Shown: positions 1-10,609, numbered from the stretch's first letter. The stretch is 64,000 nt of DNA from Gulbenkiania mobilis (GCA_004346645.1 SMDA01000009.1:62001-126000); one strand, 5' to 3'. Notes: a model not told the origin generated them from the sequence alone. Numbers and translations are program-made.

Positions 1-48
<48 letters not shown>

Positions 49-54
49 GATTAC

Positions 55-86
55 ACGCCCAGCCTCCAGGCTGGGCGTTTTGTTTT
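55..86 (+). terminator. Terminator of tRNA-Phe
   Basis: A perfect 10-bp stem ACGCCCAGCC/GGCTGGGCGT with a TCCA loop is followed by a T-rich tail, starting 6 bases after the tRNA CCA end. Confidence 0.9.
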
Positions 87-99
87 GTCTCCCGTATGC

Positions 100-128
100 A
101 AAAAGCCGGGCTCTGCCGGCTTTTCTTT
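100..128 (-). terminator. Terminator of the MarC-family gene
   Basis: The hairpin GCCGG..CCGGC is flanked by A-rich and T-rich runs. It lies 9 bases beyond the stop of the minus-strand membrane protein gene, and it could also back up the tRNA terminator on the plus strand. Confidence 0.8.
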
Positions 129-136
129 CATCGTCG

Positions 137-742
137 CTAGCGGTTGAACTGCTGGATGTAGGCAGCAACGCCGCTGAGCAGCATCTCGATCGAAATGGCC
201 GTCAGCACCAGCCCCATCAGTCGCTCCAGTGCAGTAATCGCCTGTTCGCCCAGCAGCTTCTGAAGCCGCCCCGAAAACAGGAACACCACCGTCGTGACCG
301 CCATTGACAGGGTCAGCGCTCCGATCCATTCCAGCATGCGTCCCGGCTCGCGCGTGGCCATCAGCAGCACCGTGGCCATGGCCGAAGGGCCGGCAATCAA
401 CGGAATGGCGATGGGCACGATGAAGGGTTCGCCGTTCATCTTTTCTCCACCGAAGACGCTGCCTTCGCCCGGAAAGATCATCTTGATGGCAATGAGGAAC
501 AGGATCACCCCGCCTGCGATGCGCATCGACTCGTCGGTCAGGTGCATCACGTCCAGAAAGTTCTGCCCGAAGAACATGAAAGTCAGCAGCACTAGGAAGG
601 CAATGAAGCACTCCCGGTAGATTACGCGCCGGCGTCGCTCGGGCTTGACCTGCTTGAGGGCCGCCAGGAACAACGGGATGTTCCCAAGGGGGTCGGTGAT
701 CAGGATCAGCAGAATGGTGGCAGAGAGAAAGGAGGTTTCCAT
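137..742 (-). CDS. MarC family inner-membrane protein
   Basis: This 201-residue, very hydrophobic protein has about six predicted membrane segments and the typical MarC/YhgN N-terminus, with TDPLGNIPLF near residues 16-25. A second conserved patch is IAIPLIAGPSAMAT near 111-124. Family length is about 200-220 residues, so it is full length. The family sits in the inner membrane; despite the name (multiple antibiotic resistance locus) its transport role is unproven. The gene is alone, ends at its own terminator and runs in the same direction as the downstream methyltransferase-type gene. The start has no strong Shine-Dalgarno sequence. The family call is firm and the substrate unknown. Confidence 0.88.
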   Translation of the reverse strand: METSFLSATILLILITDPLGNIPLFLAALKQVKPERRRRVIYRECFIAFLVLLTFMFFGQNFLDVMHLTDESMRIAGGVILFLIAIKMIFPGEGSVFGGEKMNGEPFIVPIAIPLIAGPSAMATVLLMATREPGRMLEWIGALTLSMAVTTVVFLFSGRLQKLLGEQAITALERLMGLVLTAISIEMLLSGVAAYIQQFNR

Positions 743-822
743 GGTGTGGCAAACGGGCGTTTCAAGGGTGGCGCGCGATTATCGCACAGCCGGGAAACCT
801 CTTCCTCCTTGACGGGCAGGGC

Positions 823-2790
823 TTATTCGGTCGGTTCGGCCTTTTCACGCCGGGCGCTGCCTTCCACCATGCGGATGCCGTACAGGCGGCAGGCCAGCGA
901 GCCGTTGTATAGCGGGGTACGGCGCTTGGGCGACAGGCGGATGTGCCCCGGGAACTCGGCGTCGGCCGTCAGGAAGTGCGCGGTCCAGCCGGCAAAGTAC
1001 TGTTTGAGCCAGCTGCCTAGCTCGGGATACCACGCGACCAACGCCGCCTGTTCTTCCAGTCGTACGCCGTACGGCGGGTTGGTGACGATCAGTCCGGATG
1101 GGGCGTCGGGTCGGGTCTCGGTCACCTCGGCCACCGTCAGCACCACGCAACCTTCAAGGCCGGCATGGGCCAGGTTGCGGCGTGCGATCTCCACCATGGC
1201 AGGGTCTCGGTCACTGCCGCGGATGGCCAGCGGGACCGCTGGTCTTTCGGCCAACCTGGCTGCGGTGCGCACGCTTTCCCAGGTCACCGCGTCAAAATTG
1301 CGCAGCCGTTCGAAGGCAAACTGACGCAGGCGGCCAGGCGCCCGATTGAGCGCGATGTCGGCGGCTTCCACCAGGAAGGTACCGCTGCCACACATCGGGT
1401 CCAGCAGGGATTGGGTGCCGTCGTAGCCCGCCAAGAGGAGGATGCCGGCAGCCAGGTTCTCGCGTAACGGCGCCTCGCCCGTCTCCTCACGCCAGCCACG
1501 CTTGAAGAGGGCCTCGCCGCTGGTGTCCAGATAGAGTGTGGCCCGATCGCGTCGCAGGAACATCTGCAGCCGGATGTCCGGGCTGCGGGTATCCACGCTG
1601 GGGCGGCCAAGGCGAGCCTGGCGGAAACGGTCGCACACGGCGTCTTTCACCTTCAGCGACACGAAGTCCAGGCTGCGTACCGTGCTGCCGATGCCGTCGG
1701 TCTTGATCTTGATCGTGCGGTCGACGTCGAAAAAGCGCGGCCAGTCCACGGCCAAGGCAAGGCGGTAGAGGTCGTCCTCGGTCCGGTAGCCGCCTTCGGC
1801 CAACCTCACCAGAATGCGGCTGGCGGTGCGGCTTTCCAGATTGGCCCGCATCAGTGTGGCCATGTCACCGGCAAAGCCCACGCCTCCTTCCGTAGCGCGG
1901 ATGTCGCTGGCGCCCACGGCGGCAAGTTCGGTCGCGAGCACTTCTTCCAGGCCGCGCGGGCAAGGCGCGAACATCGCCAGCCGACCCTGCAGGGAACTGG
2001 CCACTTCGCGCTGAGCGAGCGGGGCATCATCGCCGCGTGGTGGGCGCGAAGCGGGGAACGGACGCCGGGCTTCGCGCTCGGCATCAGGCCGGGCCGGGGG
2101 TATCTGTCCTTCTGGCCGGGGCCGGCTGAAGAGTGCGCGCGGGCGCTCACCGGCCTCCGGCGAGGGTGATCGGTCGTAGGGCGCGCGCGGTCCTGGGGGC
2201 ACAGTACTGCCAGTGTGGCGCTCGTTGCGCGGTCTGTCCGCTTGGGGCGGCCTGTCCGGGCGGGAGAACAGCGGTCGCGCAGGCGAAGGCGCTGCCGCGT
2301 CTGCAGGCTTGCGCTCGGTCTCCTCCCGTCCGCTCGGGCCCCGGCCTTGAGCGTAGGGCGGACGCGGCCCGCCCTGTGGGCCGGCGCCACGCGTCTTGTC
2401 GTAGGCGGGGCGTGGACCGCCCGGCCGGGGGCCTTGGGGCCGCGCGCGCGGTGCCTCGCCCGTTTGGGCGGGGCGGCTGTCCGCATACGGCGGGCGCGGA
2501 CCCTGCGGCTTGTCCTTGCCCGGGCCGAAGCCCGATGGCTTGCCGGCGCGCGGTGCGTTGCGCTCACCTTGGGCAGGTTTGCCTGCACGCGGTGCATCGC
2601 GGTCCTCAGGGGCGCTGCGGCGTGCGTCCTTGGCGTAAGGCGGTTTGGGGCCACTGCGAGGCGGAAGCCCCTTGCGGTCTGCCGGGCCCTTCGCGGCCGG
2701 TTTGCCGTCCGCTACCGCGTCGGGTCCCTCCTTGCGGAGTGTAGGGTCGCGTCGCAGGTGGGCGCGCTGGCGGGAGCGGAAGTTGGCCAT
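823..2790 (-). CDS. rlmL: RlmL-like 23S rRNA guanine-N2 methyltransferase with disordered N-terminal extension
   Basis: The 655-residue protein has two parts. Residues about 269-655 are the THUMP plus class I SAM-dependent methyltransferase unit of the RlmL/YcbY N-terminal half: MFAPCPRGLEE at the THUMP start, LLDPMCGSGTFLVEA as the SAM loop and TNPPYGVR as the NPPY catalytic motif. This family methylates G2445 of 23S rRNA on N2. Residues 1-268 are Pro/Arg/Gly/Ala-rich and lack any fold signature; they carry five copies of a GP[RK]xxY[AD] motif at about 47, 97, 125, 141 and 200. The start at 2790 has an AAGGA sequence upstream, and the alternative Met273 at 1974 lacks a good one. The second half of E. 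coli RlmKL is absent. Two copies of the dispersed 11-mer lie in the gene. Confidence 0.85.
   Translation of the reverse strand: MANFRSRQRAHLRRDPTLRKEGPDAVADGKPAAKGPADRKGLPPRSGPKPPYAKDARRSAPEDRDAPRAGKPAQGERNAPRAGKPSGFGPGKDKPQGPRPPYADSRPAQTGEAPRARPQGPRPGGPRPAYDKTRGAGPQGGPRPPYAQGRGPSGREETERKPADAAAPSPARPLFSRPDRPPQADRPRNERHTGSTVPPGPRAPYDRSPSPEAGERPRALFSRPRPEGQIPPARPDAEREARRPFPASRPPRGDDAPLAQREVASSLQGRLAMFAPCPRGLEEVLATELAAVGASDIRATEGGVGFAGDMATLMRANLESRTASRILVRLAEGGYRTEDDLYRLALAVDWPRFFDVDRTIKIKTDGIGSTVRSLDFVSLKVKDAVCDRFRQARLGRPSVDTRSPDIRLQMFLRRDRATLYLDTSGEALFKRGWREETGEAPLRENLAAGILLLAGYDGTQSLLDPMCGSGTFLVEAADIALNRAPGRLRQFAFERLRNFDAVTWESVRTAARLAERPAVPLAIRGSDRDPAMVEIARRNLAHAGLEGCVVLTVAEVTETRPDAPSGLIVTNPPYGVRLEEQAALVAWYPELGSWLKQYFAGWTAHFLTADAEFPGHIRLSPKRRTPLYNGSLACRLYGIRMVEGSARREKAEPTE
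1246..1257 (-). repeat. DUS-like 12-mer copy 1
   Basis: AGGTTGGCCGAA on the minus strand, sense within the rRNA methyltransferase gene, encoding Arg-Leu-Ala-Glu (AGG TTG GCC GAA). Confidence 0.85.
1795..1806 (-). repeat. DUS-like 12-mer copy 2
   Basis: AGGTTGGCCGAA on the minus strand, sense, again Arg-Leu-Ala-Glu, in the THUMP region of the same gene and 549 bp from copy 1. Confidence 0.85.
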
Positions 2791-2940
2791 GAAAAGTCCT
2801 TGTCATCGAATCCCTGTCATTCTAGCCGATTTCGTGCCCCCGTTCTTGGTCGGGGCCTGGCTTTGCGCTAACATGCCCGGTTCGATTGCGCGGGCGCCGG
2901 CTGGTACTGGCCGGTGCCCGCCGGTTTTTCGGGGGGCCGG

Positions 2941-3987
2941 ATGCAGGAACATGAATTCGCCACGCGACTGGTGGCCTGGCAGCGTTTGCATGGCCGGCAC
3001 GACCTGCCGTGGCAGGTGTCCGATCCCTACCGCGTCTGGCTGTCGGAGATCATGCTGCAGCAGACCCAGGTAAGCGCCGTGCGCGCCTATTACGCACGCT
3101 TCCTGGCACGCTTCCCATCGCTGCCCGATCTGGCCGCCGCTCCGGTAGAGGAGGTGCTGACGCTGTGGAGCGGGCTTGGTTATTACAGCCGGGCGCGCAA
3201 CCTGCATCGGGCCGCCTGCATGGTGATGGACCGCTTCGAGGGCCGCTTTCCCGCAGTGCGCGAGCAGATCGAGCAGTTGCCCGGCGTGGGTCGCTCCACT
3301 GCGGCGGCGGTGGCCGTCTTCGCCTTCTCCCGCCGCGAGGCGATCCTGGATGGCAACGTCAAGCGGGTGCTGACGCGGGTGTTCGGCATCGAGGGCTTTC
3401 CCGGCGAACGTGCCGTGGAGCAGCGCCTGTGGAGCCTGGCCGAACGTCTGCTGCCGCAAGAACACGAGGCCATGCCAGCGTACACGCAGGGTCTGATGGA
3501 TCTGGGGGCCACGGTCTGCACCCGGGGCCGCCCGGCCTGTACTGTTTGCCCGATGGTTGATGCCTGTCATGCCGCACAGCACGGGCGCACGGCAGACTTG
3601 CCCACCCCGCGTCCGAGGAAGATCATCCCTGTGCGACACACACTGATGCTGATGCCGGTAGCTAGCGGGCGCGTGTGGCTGGAGCGCAGGCCTTCCGAGG
3701 GCATCTGGGGCGGTCTGCTCAGTCTGCCGGAGGTGTCCGACACCACCGCAGCCGAGGACTGGGTGGCTCGGCACGGCGGTGGCGATGTACTGTCGGACTG
3801 GCCAGAAGTGGAGCATGCCTTCACTCACTACCGGCTGGTGATTACGCCCGTGCCCGTACGGTTGGCTGCGCCCCCGGTGGCACCTGGCTCCGGTGCGTGG
3901 CTGCCCTTGGCCGAAGCGCCGGATGCCGGCGTGCCGGCCCCGGTGAAAAAGCTGCTGCTGCGCCTGGCCGGTGCGCCGCCTGCCTGA
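2941..3987 (+). CDS. mutY: A/G-specific adenine glycosylase MutY
   Basis: A base-excision-repair glycosylase that removes adenine mispaired with 8-oxoguanine. It is 348 residues long, similar to E. coli MutY (350). Visible marks are SEIMLQQTQ with catalytic Glu36, a helix-hairpin-helix LPGVGRST near 113-120, catalytic Asp137 in ILDGNVKRV, and the [4Fe-4S] cysteines C193, C200, C203 and C209 with CX6CX2CX5C spacing. The C-terminal third is the NUDIX-like 8-oxoG recognition domain. ATG 2941 is preferred over an upstream GTG at 2914 because it follows a G-rich ribosome site and gives the family N-terminus. relA starts 43 bp downstream on the same strand. Confidence 0.95.
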   Translation: MQEHEFATRLVAWQRLHGRHDLPWQVSDPYRVWLSEIMLQQTQVSAVRAYYARFLARFPSLPDLAAAPVEEVLTLWSGLGYYSRARNLHRAACMVMDRFEGRFPAVREQIEQLPGVGRSTAAAVAVFAFSRREAILDGNVKRVLTRVFGIEGFPGERAVEQRLWSLAERLLPQEHEAMPAYTQGLMDLGATVCTRGRPACTVCPMVDACHAAQHGRTADLPTPRPRKIIPVRHTLMLMPVASGRVWLERRPSEGIWGGLLSLPEVSDTTAAEDWVARHGGGDVLSDWPEVEHAFTHYRLVITPVPVRLAAPPVAPGSGAWLPLAEAPDAGVPAPVKKLLLRLAGAPPA

Positions 3988-4030
3988 CCGCAATGCGCCC
4001 CCGGGCGCCTAAACCGACTGACTGGAGAAT

Positions 4031-6238
4031 ATGGTTTCCGTTGTCCGTTCCGTTGCCGATACGCTGGCAGGCGCCGCCGATCCCAATCAGTGGCTCGCCC
4101 AGCTGACCGCCCCGCTACCCGATAGCGACCGGGCCCAGCTTGAGCGCGCGTTCAACGAGGCGCGCACGCTGTATTCGGGCAAGACCCTGCCGCATACCGG
4201 GGAAGACCTGTTCTCGCATGCGGTGTCCGCGGCCGCCATCGTGGCCGACCTGCACCTGCTGCCGGATGCCATCGTCGCCACACTGCTCTTTGCCGTGCCC
4301 GACTATCAGCCGGCTTGGCAGGAGTGGCTGGCGACCCATTTCAATCCGACGGTCGCGGCCCTGGTGGACGGGGTCAATGGCGTGCGCCGCATCACCGAGA
4401 TCGCCCGCCTGGACCGGCTGGGTACGCCCGAGGAGCGGTCGCGTCAGGCCGAAACCATGCGCAAGATGCTGCTGGCCATGGTGACCGACATCCGTGTGGT
4501 GCTGATCAAGCTGGCCTGGCGCACGCAGACGATGCACTATCTGCCCGCCTGCGACGAGGCAGTGCGCCGCAGTATCGCCACCGAAACGCTGGATGTGTTC
4601 GCACCGCTCGCCAACCGGCTGGGCGTGTGGCAGATCAAGTGGGAGCTGGAGGATCTCGGTTTCCGGCATACCGACCCGGAAAACTACAAGAAGATCGCGC
4701 GTCTTTTGGACGAGCGGCGTCTGGAGCGCATCGAATATATCGGGCGTGTGCTGGACACGCTGCGCACCGAGCTGCGCAAGGCCGGCGTGCGGGCCGATGT
4801 GGCCGGTCGTCCCAAGCACATCTATTCCATCTGGAAAAAGATGAAGAAGAAAAAGCTCGACTTTTCGGAGCTTTACGACATTCGCGCAGTGCGGATCCTG
4901 GTGGAGAAGCTGCCCGACTGCTATACCGCACTGGGCATTATCCATAGTATCTGGCAGCCGATTCCAGGCGAGTTCGACGACTACATCAGCCACCCCAAGG
5001 CCAACAACTACCGCAGCCTCCATACCGCAGTGATCGGCCCTGAGGACAAAGCGCTGGAAGTGCAGATCCGCACTTTCGAGATGCACGAGCACGCCGAGTT
5101 CGGCGTGGCCGCACACTGGCGCTACAAGGAAGGCGGTAAGGGCGACGCGGCGTACGAGGAAAAGATTTCCTGGCTGCGCCAGCTTCTTGACTGGCGCGAG
5201 GACATGTCCGCATCGGACAAGGAAGACCTGGCGCAGGCCTTCAAGACCGAGCTCTTTGCCGACACCATCTATGTGCTGACGCCGCAGGGACGGGTACTGG
5301 CCCTGCCGCAGGGGGCCACCGCCATCGATTTTGCCTATGCCATCCACACCGATCTGGGCCATCGCTGCCGCGGTGCCAAGGTGGAAGGACAGATCGTGCC
5401 GCTCTCCACGCCGCTGGCCAACGGCCAGCGGGTGGAAATCCTCACTGCCCGTGAAGGCGGCCCCAGCGTTAACTGGCTGCACGAGGGCTGGGTAAAGAGC
5501 CACCGGGCCATCTCCAAAATCCGCCAGTACATCCGGCTGCAGAATGCCGATACCGTGCGGGAGAACGGTCGCCAGCTGTTCGAGCGGGAGCTGGCGCGGC
5601 ACCCGCATGTGCAGCCCAATCTGGGCGTTCTGGCGGAGAAGCTGGGCTTTGCCCGCATGGACGAACTCTTTGCTGCCCTGGGGCACGGCGAGGTGTCGAT
5701 GAGAGCGGTGGCGCAGGCCATCGAGAGCTTTGCGCCGCCGCCGGCGCGGGATGTCGCCCCCGAAGACCTCGTCAAGCGCAGCAAGGGTAGCCATGATTCG
5801 GGTGGCATTCTGATCGAGGGGGTGGACAACCTGATGACGGTGCTTGCCAAATGCTGCCGGCCTGCGCCACCCGACGCCGTGGTGGGCTTCGTGACCAAGG
5901 GGCGCGGCATTTCCATCCACCGGTCCAACTGCCTCACCCTCAAGCGGCTTTCGGCCGATGCGCCAGAGCGCCTGATCACCGCGGAGTGGGGTGAGCAGAA
6001 GAACAGCGTCTTTCCTATCGATATCGAGGTGGTGTCGCAGGATCGCACCGGCCTGTTGCGCGAGATATCCGATGTGCTGTCGCGCGAGAAGCTGAACCTC
6101 ATTGGTGTGAGTACCCTGTCTCGCGATACCCGTGCCCGCATGCGTTTCACCGTTGAGGTGCGGCAGGTGAACGACATCAACCGCGTGCTGGCCCGAGTGA
6201 TGGAGCTGCCGGGCGTGACCGAAGCGCGCCGCGTTTGA
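4031..6238 (+). CDS. relA: RelA, (p)ppGpp synthetase I
   Basis: The 735-residue RSH protein makes the stringent-response alarmone from ATP and GDP/GTP on starved ribosomes. Order: degenerate HD hydrolase region (about 40-190), synthetase (about 230-380, with HIYSIWKKM and the EFDDYI acidic motif characteristic of RelA rather than the RxKD of SpoT), TGS (about 415-475) and C-terminal ACT (about 655-735). In the hydrolase region the HD pair is missing (LLFAVPDY where SpoT has LLHDVIED), so it should be synthetase-only. The N-terminus MVSVVRSV is RelA-like. It lies between mutY and the deo operon with no obvious terminator on either side. Confidence 0.94.
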   Translation: MVSVVRSVADTLAGAADPNQWLAQLTAPLPDSDRAQLERAFNEARTLYSGKTLPHTGEDLFSHAVSAAAIVADLHLLPDAIVATLLFAVPDYQPAWQEWLATHFNPTVAALVDGVNGVRRITEIARLDRLGTPEERSRQAETMRKMLLAMVTDIRVVLIKLAWRTQTMHYLPACDEAVRRSIATETLDVFAPLANRLGVWQIKWELEDLGFRHTDPENYKKIARLLDERRLERIEYIGRVLDTLRTELRKAGVRADVAGRPKHIYSIWKKMKKKKLDFSELYDIRAVRILVEKLPDCYTALGIIHSIWQPIPGEFDDYISHPKANNYRSLHTAVIGPEDKALEVQIRTFEMHEHAEFGVAAHWRYKEGGKGDAAYEEKISWLRQLLDWREDMSASDKEDLAQAFKTELFADTIYVLTPQGRVLALPQGATAIDFAYAIHTDLGHRCRGAKVEGQIVPLSTPLANGQRVEILTAREGGPSVNWLHEGWVKSHRAISKIRQYIRLQNADTVRENGRQLFERELARHPHVQPNLGVLAEKLGFARMDELFAALGHGEVSMRAVAQAIESFAPPPARDVAPEDLVKRSKGSHDSGGILIEGVDNLMTVLAKCCRPAPPDAVVGFVTKGRGISIHRSNCLTLKRLSADAPERLITAEWGEQKNSVFPIDIEVVSQDRTGLLREISDVLSREKLNLIGVSTLSRDTRARMRFTVEVRQVNDINRVLARVMELPGVTEARRV

Positions 6239-6299
6239 ACCTGGGCCGCCCCTGCGGTCCAAGCCTTGTGGCGCGTGTTGCCGCGCCGGGAGAAACAAC

Positions 6300-7070
6300 A
6301 TGTCCGATCTAGCACAGACTGCCCGTCGCGCCCTGGCGCTGATGGATCTGACCACCCTCAACGACGAAGATACCGATGCCAGCGTCGCTGCCTTGTGCCG
6401 GCGGGCGCGTGGTCCCGGAGGCAGTGTGGCAGCGGTGTGCGTGTTCCCGCGCTTCGTCGCCACCGCGCGCCGTGCGTTGGCCGAAGCGGGGGCCTCCGGC
6501 GTGAAGATCGCCACCGTCACCAATTTCCCTGCCGGCGATGCGGACATCGAGCGGGCCGAGGCCGAAACACGCGCCGCGATCGACGCCGGAGCCGACGAGG
6601 TGGATGTGGTGTTTCCCTATCGTGCCCTGATGGCGGGCGATGCGGAGACCGGCGCAGAGCTGGTGGCGCGTTGCAAGGCGGCCTGTGGCGACCGGGTACT
6701 GAAGGTGATCTTGGAAACCGGCGAGCTCAAGGACCCGGAGCTGATCCGCACCGCTAGCCTGATCGCGATTGCCGCCGGGGCGGACTTCATCAAGACCTCC
6801 ACCGGTAAGGTACCGGTCAATGCCACCTTGGGTGCCGCCGGTATCATGCTCGCCGCCATCCGCCAGACCGGAGGCAGCTGCGGCTTCAAGGCCGCTGGTG
6901 GTGTGCGCACCGTCGACGAGGCCGCCGAATATCTGGACCTGGCCGAGCACGTAATGGGCGAAGGCTGGGTCTCGGCCGAGCGCTTCCGCTTTGGTGCGTC
7001 CGGACTGCTGGGCAGCCTGGAAGCCACGATTGCCGGTGAGATCCCGGCCCCCGGCCAGCCCGGCTACTGA
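6300..7070 (+). CDS. deoC: Deoxyribose-phosphate aldolase DeoC
   Basis: Cleaves 2-deoxyribose-5-phosphate to glyceraldehyde-3-phosphate and acetaldehyde, the last step of deoxynucleoside catabolism. It has 256 residues and matches the long (E. coli type) DeoC. Schiff-base Lys165 is in DFIKTSTGK and the second catalytic lysine, Lys197, in [13 protein letters not shown] 6300 follows a GGGAGAAAC ribosome site. It is the first of four genes in the order deoC-deoA-deoB-deoD, the same as in enterobacteria, and deoA follows after 16 bp. Confidence 0.96.
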   Translation: MSDLAQTARRALALMDLTTLNDEDTDASVAALCRRARGPGGSVAAVCVFPRFVATARRALAEAGASGVKIATVTNFPAGDADIERAEAETRAAIDAGADEVDVVFPYRALMAGDAETGAELVARCKAACGDRVLKVILETGELKDPELIRTASLIAIAAGADFIKTSTGKVPVNATLGAAGIMLAAIRQTGGSCGFKAAGGVRTVDEAAEYLDLAEHVMGEGWVSAERFRFGASGLLGSLEATIAGEIPAPGQPGY

Positions 7071-7086
7071 GCGCGGAGGAGACTGC

Positions 7087-8433
7087 ATGCTGTTCCTGCC
7101 GCAGGAAGTGATCCGGCAAAAGCGCGATGGCGGAACACTGGGGCCGGAGGCGCTGCAGCGCTTCATGGCCGGCATCGCCAGCGGGCGTATTCCCGACAGC
7201 CAGATCGCCGCCTTGGCCATGGCCATCTTTTTCCGCGGTATGGACACCGGCGAAAGCGTGGCGCTGACCCTGGCGATGCGCGATTCGGGGCAGGTGCTCG
7301 ACTGGAGCGAGCTGCCAGGGCCGGTAGTGGACAAGCACTCCACCGGCGGAGTGGGCGACTTGGTGTCGCTGGTGCTGGGCCCGATGGTGGCGGCCTGCGG
7401 CGGATTCGTCCCCATGATCTCGGGGCGGGGGCTGGGCCACACCGGCGGCACGTTGGACAAGCTGGAGGCCATTTCGGGCTACCAGACCCGACCGGATCCG
7501 GTGGCCTTCCGGCGGGTGGTCCTGCAGGTTGGCGTGGCCATCGTCGGTCAGACCGAGGCGCTGGCCCCGGCAGACAGGCGTTTCTATGCGGTACGCGACG
7601 TGACGGCCACGGTGGAATCCATCCCGCTGATCACGGCGTCCATCCTTTCCAAAAAGCTCGCCGCCGGCCTGCAGGCGCTGGTCATGGACGTCAAGACCGG
7701 CAACGGGGCCTTCATGGCCACGCCGGAGGCGTCCCAGGCACTGGCCGAACGCATCGTGACGGTGGGGGAGGGGGCCGGCCTGCCCACCCGGGCGCTGATC
7801 ACCGACATGAACCAGCCGCTGGCACCCGCCGCAGGCAATGCGCTGGAAGTGCATGCGGCGCTGGATTACCTCACCGGCAGCGCCCGCCCCGAGCGCCTGC
7901 ATGCAGTGACGGTGGCACTGGGCGAGGCCATGCTGCTGGCCGCAGGGTTGGCCGAAGACGCGCCCCAGGCACGGGTGCAGCTTCTGGAAGCGCTCGAATC
8001 GGGCGCGGCTGCCGAGCGCTTCGGGCGCATGGTGCATGCGCTGGGCGGCCCTATCGACCTGCTGACGCGTCCGCATCGCTGGCTGGTGCCCGCCCCTGAG
8101 ACCGCCGTAGTCACAGCGGGCCGCACAGGCTATGTCACAGCCATCGACACTCGAGCGCTGGGGCTGGTGGTCTGCCAGCTGGGAGGGGGGCGACAGCGGC
8201 CGGAGGACACCATCGACCCGCGGGTAGGGCTGTCCTGCCTCGCCGAGCTGGGGCAGGTGCTGACGGCCGACACCGTCCTGGCGCGCGTTCATGCGGCCGA
8301 CCCGGCCTCCCTGGCCGAGGCCGTGGCTGCCGTGCGGGCCGCCTTCACCCTGGGCGATACGCCTCCCGAAATGCCGCTGCTCATTCGTAGCGTGCAGCCT
8401 ATGCAACCTTCAACCGACAGGAAGCATCCATGA
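7087..8433 (+). CDS. deoA: Thymidine phosphorylase DeoA
   Basis: Phosphorolyses thymidine to thymine and deoxyribose-1-phosphate. The 448-residue product has the glycosyltransferase family 3/thymidine phosphorylase signature: [16 protein letters not shown] at the start, the KHSTGGVGD phosphate loop near 82-90 and a [16 protein letters not shown] segment. ATG 7087 is chosen because GGAGGAG lies 5 bases upstream; a longer frame reading back into deoC is not needed. Its stop overlaps the deoB start in an ATGA, indicating translational coupling. Confidence 0.96.
   Translation: MLFLPQEVIRQKRDGGTLGPEALQRFMAGIASGRIPDSQIAALAMAIFFRGMDTGESVALTLAMRDSGQVLDWSELPGPVVDKHSTGGVGDLVSLVLGPMVAACGGFVPMISGRGLGHTGGTLDKLEAISGYQTRPDPVAFRRVVLQVGVAIVGQTEALAPADRRFYAVRDVTATVESIPLITASILSKKLAAGLQALVMDVKTGNGAFMATPEASQALAERIVTVGEGAGLPTRALITDMNQPLAPAAGNALEVHAALDYLTGSARPERLHAVTVALGEAMLLAAGLAEDAPQARVQLLEALESGAAAERFGRMVHALGGPIDLLTRPHRWLVPAPETAVVTAGRTGYVTAIDTRALGLVVCQLGGGRQRPEDTIDPRVGLSCLAELGQVLTADTVLARVHAADPASLAEAVAAVRAAFTLGDTPPEMPLLIRSVQPMQPSTDRKHP
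7945..7956 (+). repeat. DUS-like copy 3
   Basis: GGGTTGGCCGAA, sense in deoA, encoding Gly-Leu-Ala-Glu. Confidence 0.8.
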
Positions 8434-9647
8434 GCCGCCGCGTCATTCTTCTCGTGCTCGATTCCCTCGGCATCGGGGCGGCCGCTGATGCGGCAGAGTT
8501 CGGCGATGCCGGCAGCGATACCTTCGGGCACATCGCCGCCGAGGCCGACGCCGGCCAGGCCGACGTTGGCCGAAGCGGTCCGCTGACGATTCCATACCTT
8601 ACCCGGCTCGGGCTGGCGCACGCGGCGGAGGCCGCCACCGGCCGCTTCCCTGCGGGCGTGCTCCGTATCGAACCGGAGGCTGCCTGGGGTTACGCCCAAG
8701 AGCTTTCCAGCGGCAAGGACACCCCGTCCGGGCACTGGGAGATGGCTGGTGTGCCGGTCCTGTTCGACTGGGGCTACTTTCCCGACCGGGAAAACAGCTT
8801 TCCGCCCGCGCTCCTGCAGCATCTGGTGGATGAGGCCGGCCTGCCCGGCTGGCTGGGCAACTGCCATGCATCGGGTACCGAAATCATCGACCGGCTTGGT
8901 GCCGAGCACATGGCCACCGGCAAGCCAATCTTCTATACCTCTGCAGACTCGGTGTTCCAGATCGCCTGCCACGAGGACACCTTCGGCCTGGAGCGGCTGT
9001 ACACACTGTGCCGCATTGCCCGCGAGGCCCTCATGCCTTACAACATTGGCCGGGTGATCGCACGCCCCTTCGTAGGTACGGAGCCCGGCCGCTTCATGCG
9101 CACCGCTAACCGCAAGGATCTCGCGGTGGAGCCTCCTGCGCTCACGGTGCTGGCCCGGTTGGCCGAAGCGGGGGGGGCTGTGGTCGGCATCGGCAAGATC
9201 GCTGACATCTATGCACACACCGGCATCACCCGCACCGTCAAGGCCAGCGGTCTGGAGGGGCTGTGGCAGGCCACCTGTGATGCGATGGCCACCACCGCCG
9301 GCCCGGCCATCATCATGACCAACTTCGTGGACTTCGACTCCAGCTACGGCCATCGCCGCGACGTGGCCGGTTACGCCGCCGCGCTTGAAGCCTTCGACCG
9401 CCTGCTGCCTGCGCTGCTGCAGCGGCTGCGGGCGGACGATCTGCTCATCCTCACCGCCGATCACGGCTGCGACCCCACCTGGCCCGGCAGCGACCACACG
9501 CGCGAGTACGTACCCGTGCTGTGCTACGGGGCCGGCATGCCGGCTGGCCCGCTGGGACGTCGCGACACCTTTGCCGACATCGGCCAGAGTGTGGCCCATT
9601 TCTTGGGGCTGCCCCAGATGCCGTACGGCACCTCTTTTCTTGCCTGA
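8430..9647 (+). CDS. deoB: Phosphopentomutase DeoB
   Basis: Interconverts (deoxy)ribose-1-phosphate and -5-phosphate, linking the phosphorylases DeoA and DeoD to the aldolase DeoC. At 405 residues it matches the alkaline-phosphatase-superfamily mutase: [13 protein letters not shown] at the N-terminus with a metal-binding Asp, [14 protein letters not shown] around the phospho-acceptor Thr, and the C-terminal [19 protein letters not shown] metal site. It starts inside the deoA stop and ends 25 bp before deoD. Confidence 0.96.
   Translation: MSRRVILLVLDSLGIGAAADAAEFGDAGSDTFGHIAAEADAGQADVGRSGPLTIPYLTRLGLAHAAEAATGRFPAGVLRIEPEAAWGYAQELSSGKDTPSGHWEMAGVPVLFDWGYFPDRENSFPPALLQHLVDEAGLPGWLGNCHASGTEIIDRLGAEHMATGKPIFYTSADSVFQIACHEDTFGLERLYTLCRIAREALMPYNIGRVIARPFVGTEPGRFMRTANRKDLAVEPPALTVLARLAEAGGAVVGIGKIADIYAHTGITRTVKASGLEGLWQATCDAMATTAGPAIIMTNFVDFDSSYGHRRDVAGYAAALEAFDRLLPALLQRLRADDLLILTADHGCDPTWPGSDHTREYVPVLCYGAGMPAGPLGRRDTFADIGQSVAHFLGLPQMPYGTSFLA
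9156..9167 (+). repeat. DUS-like copy 4
   Basis: CGGTTGGCCGAA, sense in deoB, encoding Arg-Leu-Ala-Glu with CGG instead of AGG for Arg. Confidence 0.8.
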
Positions 9648-9672
9648 GTCCTTTCATCCTCACGGAGCGCCC

Positions 9673-10383
9673 ATGCCTACCCCTCACATCGCCGCCCAGC
9701 CGGGCGATTTTGCCGAAACCGTCCTGATGCCCGGCGACCCGCTGCGGGCGCAGATGATTGCCGAAACCTTCCTCGAGTCGCCTCGCCAAGTCACCGCCGT
9801 GCGCAACATGTACGGCTACACCGGCCTGTACAAGGGCCGACCAGTGTCGGTCATGGCCCACGGCATGGGCATTCCCTCCTGCAGCATTTACGCCACTGAA
9901 CTGGTGCGCGAATACGGGGTGAAGAACTTGATCCGTGTCGGCTCCTGCGGGGCAGTATCCAGCCGGCTTGCCCTGCGCGACATCGTGATCGCCATGGGGG
10001 CCAGCACCGACAGCAAGGTCAACCGCATGCGTTTCATGGATCATGACTATGCTGCCATCGCCGATTACACCCTGCTGCGCCATGCAGTGGACGCCGCGGA
10101 ACGTCTGGGCAAGTCGGTGCAGGTCGGCAACGTGTTTTCGGCCGACCTGTTCTATTCCGCGCAGTCGGGTATGCTCGACGTGCTGGCGCAGATGAACGTG
10201 CTGGCGGTGGAGATGGAGCTGGCAGGTATCTACGGTGTGGCCGCCCAGTATGGCGCCAGAGCGCTGGGCATTCTCACCGTCTCCGACGTCATCCCTACCG
10301 GCGAAGCGTCCAGCGCGCTCGAGCGGCAGCAAACGTTCGGCGACATGATCGAGATTGCCCTGGCTGCCACGGAGGCGCTCTGA
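9673..10383 (+). CDS. deoD: Purine nucleoside phosphorylase DeoD
   Basis: Phosphorolyses purine (deoxy)nucleosides to the base and (deoxy)ribose-1-phosphate. The 236-residue product is the small hexameric bacterial type: [26 protein letters not shown] at the start, [14 protein letters not shown], an RVGSCGAVS phosphate loop and the C-terminal VSDVIPTGE catalytic-Asp segment. ATG 9673 gives the family N-terminus and follows ACGGAGCG. It is the last gene of the deo operon, and a terminator lies about 145 bp downstream. Confidence 0.96.
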   Translation: MPTPHIAAQPGDFAETVLMPGDPLRAQMIAETFLESPRQVTAVRNMYGYTGLYKGRPVSVMAHGMGIPSCSIYATELVREYGVKNLIRVGSCGAVSSRLALRDIVIAMGASTDSKVNRMRFMDHDYAAIADYTLLRHAVDAAERLGKSVQVGNVFSADLFYSAQSGMLDVLAQMNVLAVEMELAGIYGVAAQYGARALGILTVSDVIPTGEASSALERQQTFGDMIEIALAATEAL

Positions 10384-10528
10384 GACTGTCGACCCTTATC
10401 GTGCACTGCACAAAAAAACTTGCAAAAAGCCTGACCCGTGCGGATAATCGTTAGTGCATCAGGACGTTTCATGCAATGTGTGCGTTTTGGTGTTGTCTCC
10501 TCCATCCTCCTTCTATAGGTGGAACTTG

Positions 10529-10563
10529 GCGCAATCGATCAAGACGGATTGCGCTTTTTTTTG
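10529..10563 (+). terminator. Terminator downstream of the deo operon
   Basis: Stem GCGCAATC/GATTGCGC with a run of eight T. It lies between deoD and the rplM promoter and isolates the two units. Confidence 0.88.
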
Positions 10564-10609
10564 CCTGCCGTTTCCCCCGCTTCCCAAGGAAATTCAAGGT
10601 GCTGCGGGT

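Noticed and set aside
4115-6547. Long minus-strand open frame opposite relA
   Set aside because: GC-rich antisense frame; relA on the plus strand has full-length domain matches, and the antisense product has no recognisable features.
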